A DNA stretch of 59,011 nt from CAZDAW01 sp964503685 (GCA_964503685.1 CAZDAW010000009.1:1-59011); one strand, 5' to 3'. Numbered from the stretch's first letter, positions 1-9,678 are shown. Notes: generated by a model not told the origin, from the letters alone. Translations and numbers: made by a program.

Positions 1-14
1 GTTACACTAGCCAT
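1..14 (-). CDS. Start of an unidentified gene running off the left edge
   Basis: On the minus strand an ATG at 14-12 is followed by three more sense codons before the window ends. An almost ideal Shine-Dalgarno sequence (AGGAGGA, positions 25-19) lies four bases upstream of the ATG. It would be divergent from mutS, with a shared promoter region at about 15-185. Too little protein is visible to name it. Confidence 0.4.
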
Positions 15-185
15 GAGTTCCTCCTGACTGTTATGAGTATAGTGGCTGAATTATAGTCTAGATGATAAAAAAAAGCAATTTAAATCCTGCCGTAAATGAG
101 ACAGAGCTTTGCCGCCCAATAAAAATTGAATCTTCCCCCTGTAAAATCCCTTGCCGAAAACGAAAGCTCGGCATAGAATGAGGGC

Positions 186-2759
186 ATGAATGATGACGTT
201 ACCCCTATTCGCCAGCAATACCTCGAAATAAAACGCCAATACCCTGACGCCATCCTGTTCTTCAGGCTTGGCGATTTCTACGAAACTTTCGACCAGGACG
301 CCGAAATCACTTCCCGCGAGTTGGATATCGTTTTGACCTCCCGAAACGTCGCCAAAGGGGTACGCATCCCTATGGCAGGTATTCCATACCACGCTGTCGA
401 AAATTACCTCTCCCGGCTGATCAGCCAGGGTTACCATGTCGCTATTTGTGAGCAGGTTGGCGATCAGCCCACCCGTGGGTTGTTTCCGCGGCAGGTGGTG
501 CGCGTCGTCACCCCCGGCACCATCGTCGAACCCGGTTTGCTGCAGGGCGATACCAACAATTATCTAGCCTGTTTTATTATCCACGAAAACAAAGCCGGAG
601 TGGCATACGTGGATATCACCACCGGCGAGTTTGCCGCCGCTGAATTGACTGGCGACGACATCTTCGGGCTGGTGCGTTCCGAAATGATTCGCCTGCGCCC
701 GGCCGAAATCCTGGTCTCTGATGCGCTGCAATTTTCTGATGGCCTGCCCGGCCATCTTACCTCCTGGCCGGCTTGGCGCTTCGAGCCCGGACGATGTGAA
801 CAGACTCTCCTCGACTTGTGGGGTTCGGCTTCGCTGGATGGATTCGGCCTGCGCGGACTCACCGCCGCTATCCGCGCCGCCGGCGGTATTGTCCAGTACC
901 TTTGCGAGATGCAACCCGCTGCCATTAAACTCCTCACCGGTCTGAGTACCTATCACCTCGAAGAATTCATGTATCTGGACGCCAACACTCGCCGCAACCT
1001 GGAGTTGACTGAAACAATCCGCAGCGGCTCAGTGCAAGGCTCGCTGCTTGGCGTCCTCGACCACACCATCACCCCTATGGGCCGCCGCCTAATGCGCCAG
1101 TGGGTCAGTAAACCGCTCTTAGACATCTCTCAAATTCGATCCCGCCAGGATAGCGTGGAGTTCTTTTTCAAAGAAGGTATGCTTCGCGCCGAATTGCGCG
1201 CCGCCCTACGCCCGATAAATGATCTTGAACGCCTGACCAATCGGGTGATTGCCGGGCATGCTCTGCCGCGCGACCTCATTGCCATACGTAATTCACTGCG
1301 CGGGTTGCCTTCCCTGCGCGCCCTGTTGCCTGATGACGCCGCTGCCCTGCAAGACATCCTCGCCCACTTCAACCTGTGCACTGCTGAACTGGATTTGCTG
1401 GAAAAATCGCTCCCCGAAGATCCGCCTGCTACCCTGCAAAACATTGGCGTCATCCGCCCCGGTTATTCAACTGAATTGGATAGTGTAGTCGAAGCCTCAA
1501 GCCATGCCCGTCAGTGGATCGCCAATCTCGAAGCCGTCGAACGCGAGCGCACCGGCATCCGTTCACTCAAGGTCGGATATAACAAGGTATTCGGCTATTA
1601 CATCGAAGTCACTCATTCCAATACCCAGCTCATTCCACAAGAATACATCCGTAAGCAAACCCTGGTCAACGCCGAACGCTACATCACCCCTGAGATGAAA
1701 GAATATGAAGCCCTGGTGATGAACGCCGAAGAGCGTATTCACGAAATCGAAAGCTCAGTTTTTAAGGAAATTTGCAGTCGCCTGGCCTCTTCGGCAGAAT
1801 GCCTTTTGGGTACAGCTCGCGCCCTCTCAGAAATTGACGTATTGGCTTCGTTGGCCGAAGCGGCTGTCCAGGGCGGGTACATTCGTCCTGTCATCAGCGA
1901 AGATACTGTTCTCGATATCCGCGGCGGGCGGCATCCTGTTGTCGAACATTCGCTCAACAATGAGCGCTTCGTCCCTAATGATATCGTCTTCGAAGAAGGC
2001 GAACTCGTTCGGGTGATCACCGGCCCCAACATGTCGGGTAAATCGACCTACCTGCGCCAATCAGCTCTTATCGTCCTTATGGCGCAGATGGGCAGTTTCG
2101 TTCCAGTCGAGTCAGCGTGCATCGGGCTGGTTGACCGCATCTTCACCCGCATTGGCGCTCAGGATGAAATTCACGCCGGCCAATCAACCTTCATGGTCGA
2201 GATGATCGAAACGGCCAACATCCTTCACCACGCCACACCCCGCAGCTTGTTGGTGCTTGATGAAATCGGGCGCGGCACCAGCACCTACGACGGCGTCTCC
2301 ATTGCCTGGGCGGTGATCGAGTATATTCACAATCATCCCAGGCTGCGGGCGCGCACCCTTTTCGCCACCCATTACCATGAACTCACTCAGCTTTCTGACC
2401 TGCTGCCTGGCGTGCGCAATTACAACGTAGCCGTCAGCGAAGCGGATGGCAAGGTGATCTTTCTGCATAAAATCATCCCCGGCGGCGCTGATCGTTCGTA
2501 TGGCATTCACGTCGCCCAGCTTGCCGGCCTGCCGCGTCCCGTCATCCAGCGCGCTGACGAGATTATGAAACAATTGGAAATCTCTTCAGGCAGCGCCGTG
2601 CGCATCAACCCCGTAGCCGCCCAACAGGCCGCCCTCTTCCCTGAAACGAATCCCCTGATAGATGAACTGGAAGCAGTGGACATCAACACCTTGTCCCCCA
2701 TCGAAGCCCTTAACAAACTGTTCGAGTGGAAGAAAAAATTTAGCAAGGATTCCCATTAA
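186..2759 (+). CDS. mutS: DNA mismatch repair protein MutS
   Basis: Recognises base mismatches and small loops in newly replicated DNA and recruits MutL. The 857 residues match the usual length for bacterial MutS1. The mismatch-reading Phe-x-Glu motif is at Phe31/Glu33 (GDFYETF). The ATPase has Walker A GPNMSGKST near residue 613, Walker B LLVLDEIGRGTST near 690 and the conserved ATHYHEL further on. Connector, lever and clamp regions fill the middle in the usual order. The ATG is the first plausible start and no strong ribosome site is seen. It stands alone: the next gene, an EAL-HDOD protein, is convergent. Identification is secure. Confidence 0.98.
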   Translation: MNDDVTPIRQQYLEIKRQYPDAILFFRLGDFYETFDQDAEITSRELDIVLTSRNVAKGVRIPMAGIPYHAVENYLSRLISQGYHVAICEQVGDQPTRGLFPRQVVRVVTPGTIVEPGLLQGDTNNYLACFIIHENKAGVAYVDITTGEFAAAELTGDDIFGLVRSEMIRLRPAEILVSDALQFSDGLPGHLTSWPAWRFEPGRCEQTLLDLWGSASLDGFGLRGLTAAIRAAGGIVQYLCEMQPAAIKLLTGLSTYHLEEFMYLDANTRRNLELTETIRSGSVQGSLLGVLDHTITPMGRRLMRQWVSKPLLDISQIRSRQDSVEFFFKEGMLRAELRAALRPINDLERLTNRVIAGHALPRDLIAIRNSLRGLPSLRALLPDDAAALQDILAHFNLCTAELDLLEKSLPEDPPATLQNIGVIRPGYSTELDSVVEASSHARQWIANLEAVERERTGIRSLKVGYNKVFGYYIEVTHSNTQLIPQEYIRKQTLVNAERYITPEMKEYEALVMNAEERIHEIESSVFKEICSRLASSAECLLGTARALSEIDVLASLAEAAVQGGYIRPVISEDTVLDIRGGRHPVVEHSLNNERFVPNDIVFEEGELVRVITGPNMSGKSTYLRQSALIVLMAQMGSFVPVESACIGLVDRIFTRIGAQDEIHAGQSTFMVEMIETANILHHATPRSLLVLDEIGRGTSTYDGVSIAWAVIEYIHNHPRLRARTLFATHYHELTQLSDLLPGVRNYNVAVSEADGKVIFLHKIIPGGADRSYGIHVAQLAGLPRPVIQRADEIMKQLEISSGSAVRINPVAAQQAALFPETNPLIDELEAVDINTLSPIEALNKLFEWKKKFSKDSH

Positions 2760-2896
2760 GCACCCCCTGATTTTTCATTCTCCTGAAATTATTTGACAAA
2801 CCTGCCGGCCCACAGATTTGTTTCAGATGCAGGCTCTATTCATCAGGCTGACTTTTTACATGTTCCCGGGCAGTTTACATATCAGACACTCCATTA

Positions 2897-4111
2897 TTAG
2901 ATACCGGTAGAATAAATGGAGTTGAACATCGTCGATGCCCATAAAATGGATTGGGAAAAAATTTGCCGGGTTTTCTCAGGGTTGAAAGGCAGCTTTCTGA
3001 CTTTCTCCCAATCCCCCCGTTCATACGCCATCACCACATCCAATACATGGCCGTGACTTCCTGAGCGATACAACAGCGCATCCGTGATTTCTGTTGATAG
3101 AGGTAATCCATAAATCACCTCATACATGGGTAAATCCATATACGCATCCAGTACCGAAAATAATCCGACCAGTGAATAAGAATTGACGATCGTCTCGCCT
3201 GAAGCGCGGGCAAACTGCTCGCACATCTTCGCCCGTATCAAAGCTATCGTCGTCAATTCGTGGGGCTTATCAGCAATCGATGAAAGCAGCAGCAGCGTCA
3301 TCCACCCCCGTAACGGATCCAAACCAATGTACGAAATCGCCTGGCTGATAGACTTGACAGGCGAACTGAGAGAGTAATAAGCTGAGTTAACCAGCTTCAA
3401 TAATTTATAGCTGATCGACACATCCTGGGTAACGACCTCCTCCAGGTCATGAAAGCTGATCTTCGGGTCCTGCAACCGGGCAATCGAACGCAAAATCACC
3501 ATCCGAGAAGAATCCAGATGGCGTGACCTGATGGTGCTGGGTTTGCATAAAAAATAACCCTGAAAATAATCAAACCCCAGGCTCTTGCACAATTCGAATT
3601 CTTCCTGCGTCTCCACCTTTTCAGCTAATACCCTGACTCCCCTGTTCTTGTATGCCATAACCAGATCAGGAAGTTTCTGTCGATTTACCAGGCGCAGGTC
3701 AATTTTGGCAATATTGGTAAACTTCAGCAGAGGCAAAACTCTCTCGATCGAAGTGACATCGTCCAGCGCAATACGATATCCGTTGAGTTTTAACCTGGAT
3801 AATGCTTCAATCAGTTGAGCGTCAACAGGAATATTTTCCAGCACTTCAAGAACAACCCTTTCCGCTGGAAATGGAAGAGGATATTTACCTGTAAGAAAAT
3901 TACGGGTAACGTTGATATAAGCAATCTTGTCCCCTACCAGATTATCAAAACCGATCTCTGCAAATGTATTCAGAATGACCCGCATGGTGGCTTGATCTTC
4001 ATCAGTAAATTGAGCGTAATCTGAATAATAAGAGCGGTAAAGGAGTTCGTAACCAATAACCTCTATTTTTGAATCAAATAGAGGCTGTCTGCCAATATAG
4101 ATTTCTGTCAT
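2897..4111 (-). CDS. EAL-HDOD signalling protein (YuxH type)
   Basis: A cytoplasmic 404-residue protein with an N-terminal EAL-like domain (about 1-200) and a C-terminal HDOD domain (about 205-400), the YuxH/CdgJ layout. EAL domains bind or hydrolyse cyclic di-GMP; HDOD domains are protein-interaction modules in signalling. The residues that usually bind metal and substrate look present: Glu in YELLYR, Asn in INVTR, Glu in LEVLEN, the Asp pair in LDDVTS, Lys in KIDLR, Glu in AEKVET and Gln in FQGYF. The canonical DDFGTG loop is replaced by DDVTSI, so activity is uncertain. A diguanylate cyclase lies about 26 kb away at 30034-31077. Monocistronic and convergent with mutS. Confidence 0.9.
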   Translation of the reverse strand: MTEIYIGRQPLFDSKIEVIGYELLYRSYYSDYAQFTDEDQATMRVILNTFAEIGFDNLVGDKIAYINVTRNFLTGKYPLPFPAERVVLEVLENIPVDAQLIEALSRLKLNGYRIALDDVTSIERVLPLLKFTNIAKIDLRLVNRQKLPDLVMAYKNRGVRVLAEKVETQEEFELCKSLGFDYFQGYFLCKPSTIRSRHLDSSRMVILRSIARLQDPKISFHDLEEVVTQDVSISYKLLKLVNSAYYSLSSPVKSISQAISYIGLDPLRGWMTLLLLSSIADKPHELTTIALIRAKMCEQFARASGETIVNSYSLVGLFSVLDAYMDLPMYEVIYGLPLSTEITDALLYRSGSHGHVLDVVMAYERGDWEKVRKLPFNPEKTRQIFSQSILWASTMFNSIYSTGI

Positions 4112-4425
4112 TGTTAATCCTGTTTGCCCGAATACTCATACAGCCCGCCAATAAGAAGTCTTCGTCGATTGGATAAAAAATTGCTTTTATATCATCACAG
4201 CTGATTCTACCTTGTTATATAACGGCAAACAAGTGCCATATTCGTCCGCCAGGCGCTTTGTAAGCTGCCTGTAAGGTGATGCCTCCATTTGAAAATGTGA
4301 ATTATTCAGTGCACCCTCATAATCAGATCATTATGTAAGCTCGATTCGCATAACCTTTTTATCTTTCACTGTATTCCACCAATTATGATAGACTTAACCC
4401 ATCACAAATCGAAGGAAAAACATCT
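4112..4425. other. Intergenic region between EAL-HDOD gene and proS
   Basis: This 314-base region separates two divergent genes and should hold both promoters. I see a ribosome site GAAGGA at 4411-4416, nine bases before the proS ATG, and a TATGAT hexamer at 4384-4389 without a good -35 partner. There is no T-box specifier or antiterminator consensus, although T-boxes often precede aminoacyl-tRNA synthetase genes. No other structure was recognised. Confidence 0.5.
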
Positions 4426-6198
4426 ATGCGCATGTCGAATTTTTACTACCCATCCTTACGCGAAGCCCCTGCCGAAGCGCAGACTGCCACCCACCAGCTT
4501 TTGCTGCGCGCCGGTTACATCCGCCAGTTTGCCGCCGGAGTCTATTCTTACTTGCCCCTGGCCCGCCGGTCGTTGAACAAGATCGAAAAAATCATCCGCG
4601 AAGAGATCAACGCCATCGGTGGACAGGAAATTACCATGCCCGTCGTTTTACCGGCTGATATCTGGAAAGAATCCGGACGCTGGGATGCTATCGGCGCGGA
4701 GATGGGCCGTTTCAAAGACCGCAACGAACGCGATATGGTGCTGGCAATGACCCACGAAGAAGCTATCGCCGATCTCATCCGCAAGGACATTCATTCGCAT
4801 AAACAATTGCCCCTCCTCCTCTACCACATTCAGACCAAATGGCGCGACGATCCTCGCCCTCGCGCCGGCCTCATCCGGGTACGTGAGTTCACCATGAAGG
4901 ACAGCTATAGCCTGGATAAATCATGGGAAGGGCTGGAACAACAATATCGAGCCCATTATCAGGCGTATTTTAATATATATAACCGTTGCGGCCTGCCAGT
5001 CATCGCCGTCAAATCGGATACGGGAATGATGGGCGGGCAGATGGCGCACGAATATATGTACCTCAATCCCATCGGCGAAGATACCCTTCTGCTCTGCGAC
5101 CACTGCGGCTATTCGGCCAACCGTCAGATCGCCCGCTTTCGCAAGACGCTGCTGCCCCGCGAAACACAAAAGCCGATAGAAAAAATCGCCACCCCTGGCG
5201 TGAAGACCATCGCCGACCTGGCCGCCTTCCTCGGCATCCCCGAACAAAAGACCGCCAAAGCTGTGTTTATGACCGCTGAAATCGTCGAAGGCGCGGAAAT
5301 CGTCAATCGCCTGGTGATGGCCATTGTGCGCGGCGACATGGAACTCAATGAGACCAAATTGACCAACCTGACCCACGCCAGAGACCTGCGCCCCGCTACC
5401 GAAGAAGAAATCCTCGCTTCGGGGGCAGTGCCCGGTTACGCCTCACCGGTCGGGTTAAAAAATGTTTGGGTGGTTGTCGATGATGCCATTCCCGAAGCAG
5501 ATAACCTGGTGGCCGGGGCAAATGTAGAAGGATACCACCTGCTGAATGTTAACTACAATCGTGATTACCAGACGCCTCACGTCGCCGATATTGTCGCCGC
5601 CCAGGAAGGCGACCTGTGCATCAAATGCGGCCAACCTCTGCGCGCCGAACGCGGCATTGAAGTGGGTAACATCTTCAAATTGGGCGACCGTTACAGTAAA
5701 AAAATGGGCTGTTATTTTCAGGACGAAGACCGGGAAACCAAACCGGTCATTATGGGCTCTTATGGCATCGGCGTTGGGCGTCTGCTGGGCTGTCTGGCCG
5801 AGCATTATCATGACGAAGCCGGCCTTGCTCTGCCCATTTCAGTGGCCCCCTTCCAAGTGCATCTGATCGGGCTTATCGGGCGCGAATCCAGTGAAACAAA
5901 AACCGCCGCCGATAACCTTTACCATAAATTAAAAGCAAATAACATCGACGTTCTCTACGACGACCGTGAGGATAGCCCAGGCGTCAAATTCAAGGACGCC
6001 GACCTGATCGGCCTGCCCATCCGTCTGACCGTCAGCCAACGTTCTCTTGAAGCCGGCGGCGTCGAACTGAAGCTGCGCAGCCAGTCCGAAAAGTCGATTA
6101 TCCCCTCTGAAATGATCCTCAGCCGGGTTCAGCAGATAATCAAAGAAATGGAATCTAGAATCGAACAGAACGTCGTGAGCGTACCCTATTCGACTTAA
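4426..6198 (+). CDS. proS: Prolyl-tRNA synthetase, bacterial type with editing insertion
   Basis: Charges tRNA-Pro with proline in the cytoplasm. It is a class II synthetase of 590 residues. Motif 2 reads RPRAGLIRVREFTMKDSYS near residue 145. A YbaK-like editing insertion follows motif 2, between roughly residues 230 and 400. Motif 3 (SYGIGVGRLLG, near 448) and an anticodon-binding domain end the protein. The ATG at 4426 was chosen because GAAGGA is nine bases upstream; a second ATG at 4432 would also give a complete protein. Its stop nearly touches the convergent DUF1461-type gene. Confidence 0.98.
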   Translation: MRMSNFYYPSLREAPAEAQTATHQLLLRAGYIRQFAAGVYSYLPLARRSLNKIEKIIREEINAIGGQEITMPVVLPADIWKESGRWDAIGAEMGRFKDRNERDMVLAMTHEEAIADLIRKDIHSHKQLPLLLYHIQTKWRDDPRPRAGLIRVREFTMKDSYSLDKSWEGLEQQYRAHYQAYFNIYNRCGLPVIAVKSDTGMMGGQMAHEYMYLNPIGEDTLLLCDHCGYSANRQIARFRKTLLPRETQKPIEKIATPGVKTIADLAAFLGIPEQKTAKAVFMTAEIVEGAEIVNRLVMAIVRGDMELNETKLTNLTHARDLRPATEEEILASGAVPGYASPVGLKNVWVVVDDAIPEADNLVAGANVEGYHLLNVNYNRDYQTPHVADIVAAQEGDLCIKCGQPLRAERGIEVGNIFKLGDRYSKKMGCYFQDEDRETKPVIMGSYGIGVGRLLGCLAEHYHDEAGLALPISVAPFQVHLIGLIGRESSETKTAADNLYHKLKANNIDVLYDDREDSPGVKFKDADLIGLPIRLTVSQRSLEAGGVELKLRSQSEKSIIPSEMILSRVQQIIKEMESRIEQNVVSVPYST

Positions 6199-6203
6199 AC
6201 TCT

Positions 6204-6878
6204 TCAGCGCAGTTTATCGCGGGCAAAGTAACCCAGCGCCAGCCCCCCTAGCAGACTGAAAGCGCCCACGATAATGAAGGCATCCCGCCAGAAACGCATC
6301 GGGAAAAGCCGAATGAGGGTATCTGAGTAATAGAAAATCCAGGTATCGCCGGTGAAAAAGAGAAGGTGAAATCCGGTAAAGAGGTCGTTGAAACTGACCG
6401 CCACAGCGACCAGAACAGCAATGATCAAACCCACTGTCACCCACCCGCCGCGCGATACGGCCTGACGGAAATCGAACCACCAATGGCCGAACCAGGCCCA
6501 CACCCCCGTCGCTGCCAGAAAGACAAGACCCAGTCCCCATACCTGCAGGGCAGATTGCACCAGGTTTTTAACGTCCAGCATGTGACTCAATTCGCGTTCA
6601 TTGTATAAGGGCGTCCCGTCCGAAAACTTCAGATCACCCAGATATTCGATACCGGCGTTGTTAACCAGATAATCGATGGCATACCGTGACCAGTAAAGGC
6701 GCTCTTGCAGGGTGAAACCGTAGCGGTCTTCAGGAAAATCTGGCGTGCGATATTCGACCGCCGGGAAAAGCGGAGTCATCAACAGACGAATGGCCGTCAT
6801 CATCAGTATAAATGGAACCAAAATTGTGATCAGCCAGGAAATAACCCTGGGAACGCGTTCAAAGCTCACTAATTTCAT
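6204..6878 (-). CDS. DUF1461-type integral membrane protein (TIGR01906 family)
   Basis: A 224-residue membrane protein of unknown function. A transmembrane helix at about 12-35 is followed by an outside loop of about 80 residues and three more hydrophobic segments (about 112-130, 145-162 and 200-218). The family hallmark is visible near 165-195: SFNDLFTGFHLLFFTGDTW, followed by DTLIRLFP and FW. The start ATG overlaps the stop of the spermidine-synthase-like gene by four bases (ATGA), implying translational coupling and a shared job. No enzymatic motif is evident. Confidence 0.75.
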   Translation of the reverse strand: MKLVSFERVPRVISWLITILVPFILMMTAIRLLMTPLFPAVEYRTPDFPEDRYGFTLQERLYWSRYAIDYLVNNAGIEYLGDLKFSDGTPLYNERELSHMLDVKNLVQSALQVWGLGLVFLAATGVWAWFGHWWFDFRQAVSRGGWVTVGLIIAVLVAVAVSFNDLFTGFHLLFFTGDTWIFYYSDTLIRLFPMRFWRDAFIIVGAFSLLGGLALGYFARDKLR

Positions 6879-8431
6879 TGCAACTCCTCGATTTCACCAG
6901 AAAAGACATAATGGAGCACCATATTATTGGTAATCCATTCGATCTGCGAGAGATCATCGCTAAATACCAGGCCGCCCTGCCCGACAGGCTTAAGATTAAG
7001 CGCACAAAGCTGCAACACCTGGAGCAACAGAGGATTGGTATCCGGTTGCGAAGCCAGATAAGATAAATTTTCGACCAGGTATTCCTGCTCAGTCTTCTGC
7101 ACCGTTGCGTAGATCATCGTGTTAAAGGTATCGGGGATATCCATCACATAGATCGAAGGGAAGACTTCGCTCATCGTCGCTGCCAGAGCATCGATCAGGC
7201 GGCGATCAGAATTGGATCGCCCCACATTGATTACCGCTACACCATCCTCGGTCAGGTGATCGCGCACCAGTTGGAAGAACTCCACCGTTGTCAAATGGGG
7301 AGGAATATACGGCGGGCGGTAGGCGTCTACAGCGATCAACGAATAGACCTGGTTGCTGTGCGCCAGGCCCCAGCGGCCATCCTGGGCAATGGGCGTCAGA
7401 TTCGTTTCGTTCATAGCAAAATAATTCCGCCCAATCTGGATGATCTTCGGATCAATCTCATATCCATCAATTGGAACAGCGCCAAAAACCTGCGTCGCCT
7501 GGCGGGCCGTCGTCCCGGCCGCCAGACCCAAAATCGCAATTCGCTCAACGTTTTCCGGCTTATACACCGGATAATTGAAAAACGGCCCGGCCAGAAATTG
7601 CTCCCATGGCCCCCAATAAAATTGCTGATCAGGGTGGTAGATCGAATGGACGCCCTGACCCTCATTCAAGCGCAACAGGTAAAAGCCGTTGGAATCTTTC
7701 AGGACTTGAATATAGTTATAACTGGATTCAGTCTCATACACCTGCCCCACGGTCTTCTTGATCGGGCCATTCACGCCGATAGCCGCCAGAATGACGATCA
7801 CCGCCGGCATCCACAAATAGGGCAGCACCCCCTTCCAACCAGCCGTTCGCTGCAAGCCCCACAGGGCCACCAGCAGCAACACACCACTGAAGGTTAAGAA
7901 GGTGCGGTAGGTGCCAATGGTTGGAATTAGCGCCAGAACTGGCAGAAACGTCCCCACGAAGGAACCCAGGGTGGAAATGGCATAAATACGTCCCGAAATG
8001 CGCCCGGACTGATTAGGATCATTGATCGATAGGCGAATGGCAAACGGCGACGCCGTACCCAGCAGGGTCATCGGCACGATGAAAAGAATCAGCACCGCGG
8101 TAAACGAACCGAACAGAATCCCCATCGAAAGCTGGTCAAAAGCGTCGGCGGCGATACGCAGCACCGGCGACGAAATGACCGGGATCAATCCGGTGGTGAA
8201 AGCTGCCCATGCCAGAATGCGGTAGAAGGCTTTAGGCGTCGGTGATTGGTCAGCCCAGCGCCCTCCCAGAAAATACCCCACAGTAAGGTAAATCAAGATA
8301 AGGCCGATAATACACGCCCACACCAGGTTGCTGGTGCCGAACACATTCCCCAGTAAGCGCGAAGCCAACATTTCGATGGCCAGGGATGTCATCCCGGCGA
8401 AAAATACTGCGACATAAATGTCTCGCTGCAT
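6875..8431 (-). CDS. Membrane-anchored spermidine synthase-like protein
   Basis: A 518-residue fusion of an N-terminal membrane region (about seven helices over residues 1-215) and a C-terminal Rossmann methyltransferase fold of the spermidine synthase (PABS) class, about 225-460. In the soluble part, IAILGLAAGTTARQ corresponds to the nucleotide-binding loop and GYEIDPKIIQIGRNYF to the acidic second strand. Fusions of this type are common in bacteria, and few have a proven aminopropyl transferase activity, so the reaction is uncertain. It is the first gene of a two-gene unit with the DUF1461-type protein, overlapping it by four bases. It is divergent from the short-chain reductase gene. Confidence 0.8.
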   Translation of the reverse strand: MQRDIYVAVFFAGMTSLAIEMLASRLLGNVFGTSNLVWACIIGLILIYLTVGYFLGGRWADQSPTPKAFYRILAWAAFTTGLIPVISSPVLRIAADAFDQLSMGILFGSFTAVLILFIVPMTLLGTASPFAIRLSINDPNQSGRISGRIYAISTLGSFVGTFLPVLALIPTIGTYRTFLTFSGVLLLVALWGLQRTAGWKGVLPYLWMPAVIVILAAIGVNGPIKKTVGQVYETESSYNYIQVLKDSNGFYLLRLNEGQGVHSIYHPDQQFYWGPWEQFLAGPFFNYPVYKPENVERIAILGLAAGTTARQATQVFGAVPIDGYEIDPKIIQIGRNYFAMNETNLTPIAQDGRWGLAHSNQVYSLIAVDAYRPPYIPPHLTTVEFFQLVRDHLTEDGVAVINVGRSNSDRRLIDALAATMSEVFPSIYVMDIPDTFNTMIYATVQKTEQEYLVENLSYLASQPDTNPLLLQVLQLCALNLKPVGQGGLVFSDDLSQIEWITNNMVLHYVFSGEIEELQ

Positions 8432-8716
8432 AATTTATCCGATCCTCCGATCAGGTTCCCTGGATTATAATGTAATTCGACTTTGCCTGCCACCTGAGAC
8501 TATCAATCTACAGGACTTTTTCCATAATAAATTGAGACAATCGTGTTTGGCTCCCAGCAATATACAAGCGACCTCACCTTTTTCATCGCCGCCTTCAGTG
8601 TCGTTCATGCAACCTGTATACATCTTACTCCCGCAACAAATTTCCACGAATTGGGGACTTCCATTTGGCCTCATTCGTGCTAAAATAACGCGCAAACAAA
8701 CCGCCCGAAACCACCG

Positions 8717-8748
8717 ATTCGTTTCTTCGTTTTTTTCGCGAAACGAAT
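8717..8748. repeat. 9-base perfect inverted repeat upstream of the reductase gene
   Basis: ATTCGTTTC at 8717-8725 is the exact reverse complement of GAAACGAAT at 8740-8748, with 14 bases between. It could be a regulator binding site or form a hairpin with a T-rich loop. It lies about 105 bases before the reductase start. Confidence 0.5.
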
Positions 8749-8761
8749 ACCCGGTAACTGT

Positions 8762-8781
8762 AGGGTACGTTGGCAATGCGC
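8762..8781. repeat. Short dispersed intergenic repeat, copy 1
   Basis: AGGGTACGTTGGCAATGCGC, read on the opposite strand, resembles the copies at 11048-11067 and 13584-13604 around the core CGTTGGCAACG. Each copy is partly palindromic around GGC/GCC. Confidence 0.4.
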
Positions 8782-8853
8782 TATTAAAATCTCTGTGATG
8801 AACAGGATGGCCGACGTGTTGCCACGCCAATCCATCACAACCGGAGAACTGAC

Positions 8854-9678
8854 ATGGACTTCACCGACAAAATCGCTCTGATCACCGGCGGCTCCAGCGG
8901 CATCGGCCTGGCGCTGGCCAGACAACTCGCTGCCCGCCGCGCCCGGGTTTGGATTCTGGCGCGTAACAAAGACAAACTGGCCCAGGCTATACAGACAATC
9001 GAGGCGGCGCGTTCAGGCTCGCAACCCTGCGGTTGGATATCCGCTGACGTGACAGACTGGGAAACTGTCAAAACTGCCGTCGCCGAAATCATCCAAAAAG
9101 CTGGCCTGCCTGACCTGGTCATCAACTCGGCTGGCGGAGCGCACCCCGGTTATTTTCAGGATCTGGATCTGAGCATCTTCCGCGAGACAATGGACACAAA
9201 TTATTTCGGCGCCCTCTATGTAACCAAAGCCGTCGTCCCGGGTATGATCCAGCGCCGTTCGGGTCACATCGTCAACATCTGCTCGCTGGCGGGGTTGATC
9301 GGCGTGTTCGGCTATACGGCTTACGGCGCCTCGAAGTTTGCCCTGCGCGGCTTCTCGGATACACTACGGGCTGAAATGAAAACTTATGGCATTAATGTTT
9401 CCATCGCCTACCCACCCGATACCGATACCCCTCAACTGGCTTACGAAAACCAGTTCAAGCCCTTTGAAACCAGGGCCATCAGCGGCAGCGCCAATGTTAT
9501 GTCGCCCGACGCAGTTGCCAAAGACATCCTGCGCGGGATCGAAAAGGGCCGTTACATGATTATTCCCGGCTTTGAAGGGAAGATGATTTATCATCTTTCC
9601 CGCCTGGCCGGCGGCTGGACCTATACCATCCTCGACTCGATCGTGGCCGACGCCCGGAAGAAAAAGCGTTCACTCTAA
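8854..9678 (+). CDS. Short-chain reductase resembling 3-ketodihydrosphingosine reductase
   Basis: A 274-residue NAD(P)H-dependent SDR. The cofactor loop TGGSSGIG is at 11-18 and the catalytic set is Ser144, Tyr157 and Lys161 (YGASK). The segment after the active site, AYPPDTDTP and then FKPFETRAIS at about 186-212, closely follows animal 3-ketodihydrosphingosine reductase, where the PPDTDTP stretch is characteristic. That enzyme reduces the 3-keto group in sphingoid-base synthesis. The eukaryotic N-terminal membrane anchor is missing. No serine palmitoyltransferase gene is nearby, so a sphingolipid role is inference; a 3-ketoacyl or other ketone substrate is possible. A weak GGAG lies upstream of the ATG. 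The last nine bases overlap the convergent acetyltransferase gene. Confidence 0.85.
   Translation: MDFTDKIALITGGSSGIGLALARQLAARRARVWILARNKDKLAQAIQTIEAARSGSQPCGWISADVTDWETVKTAVAEIIQKAGLPDLVINSAGGAHPGYFQDLDLSIFRETMDTNYFGALYVTKAVVPGMIQRRSGHIVNICSLAGLIGVFGYTAYGASKFALRGFSDTLRAEMKTYGINVSIAYPPDTDTPQLAYENQFKPFETRAISGSANVMSPDAVAKDILRGIEKGRYMIIPGFEGKMIYHLSRLAGGWTYTILDSIVADARKKKRSL

Larger units (their letters stand above)
8432..8853. other. Divergent intergenic region with two inverted repeats
   Basis: This 422-base region lies between the spermidine-synthase-like gene and the reductase and has no convincing gene. It holds a perfect 9-base inverted repeat (8717-8725 and 8740-8748) and one copy of a short repeat seen elsewhere in the window (8762-8781). 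A 126-residue open frame covers much of the region but resembles no protein I know and lacks a ribosome site, so I did not call it. Confidence 0.5.

Noticed and set aside
4112..4425. T-box leader before proS
   Set aside because: No specifier loop, no TGGN antiterminator bulge consensus and no terminator/antiterminator pair were seen.
7256..7897. 213-residue plus-strand open frame inside the spermidine-synthase-like gene
   Set aside because: Antisense to a protein with clear domain motifs; no recognisable protein features.
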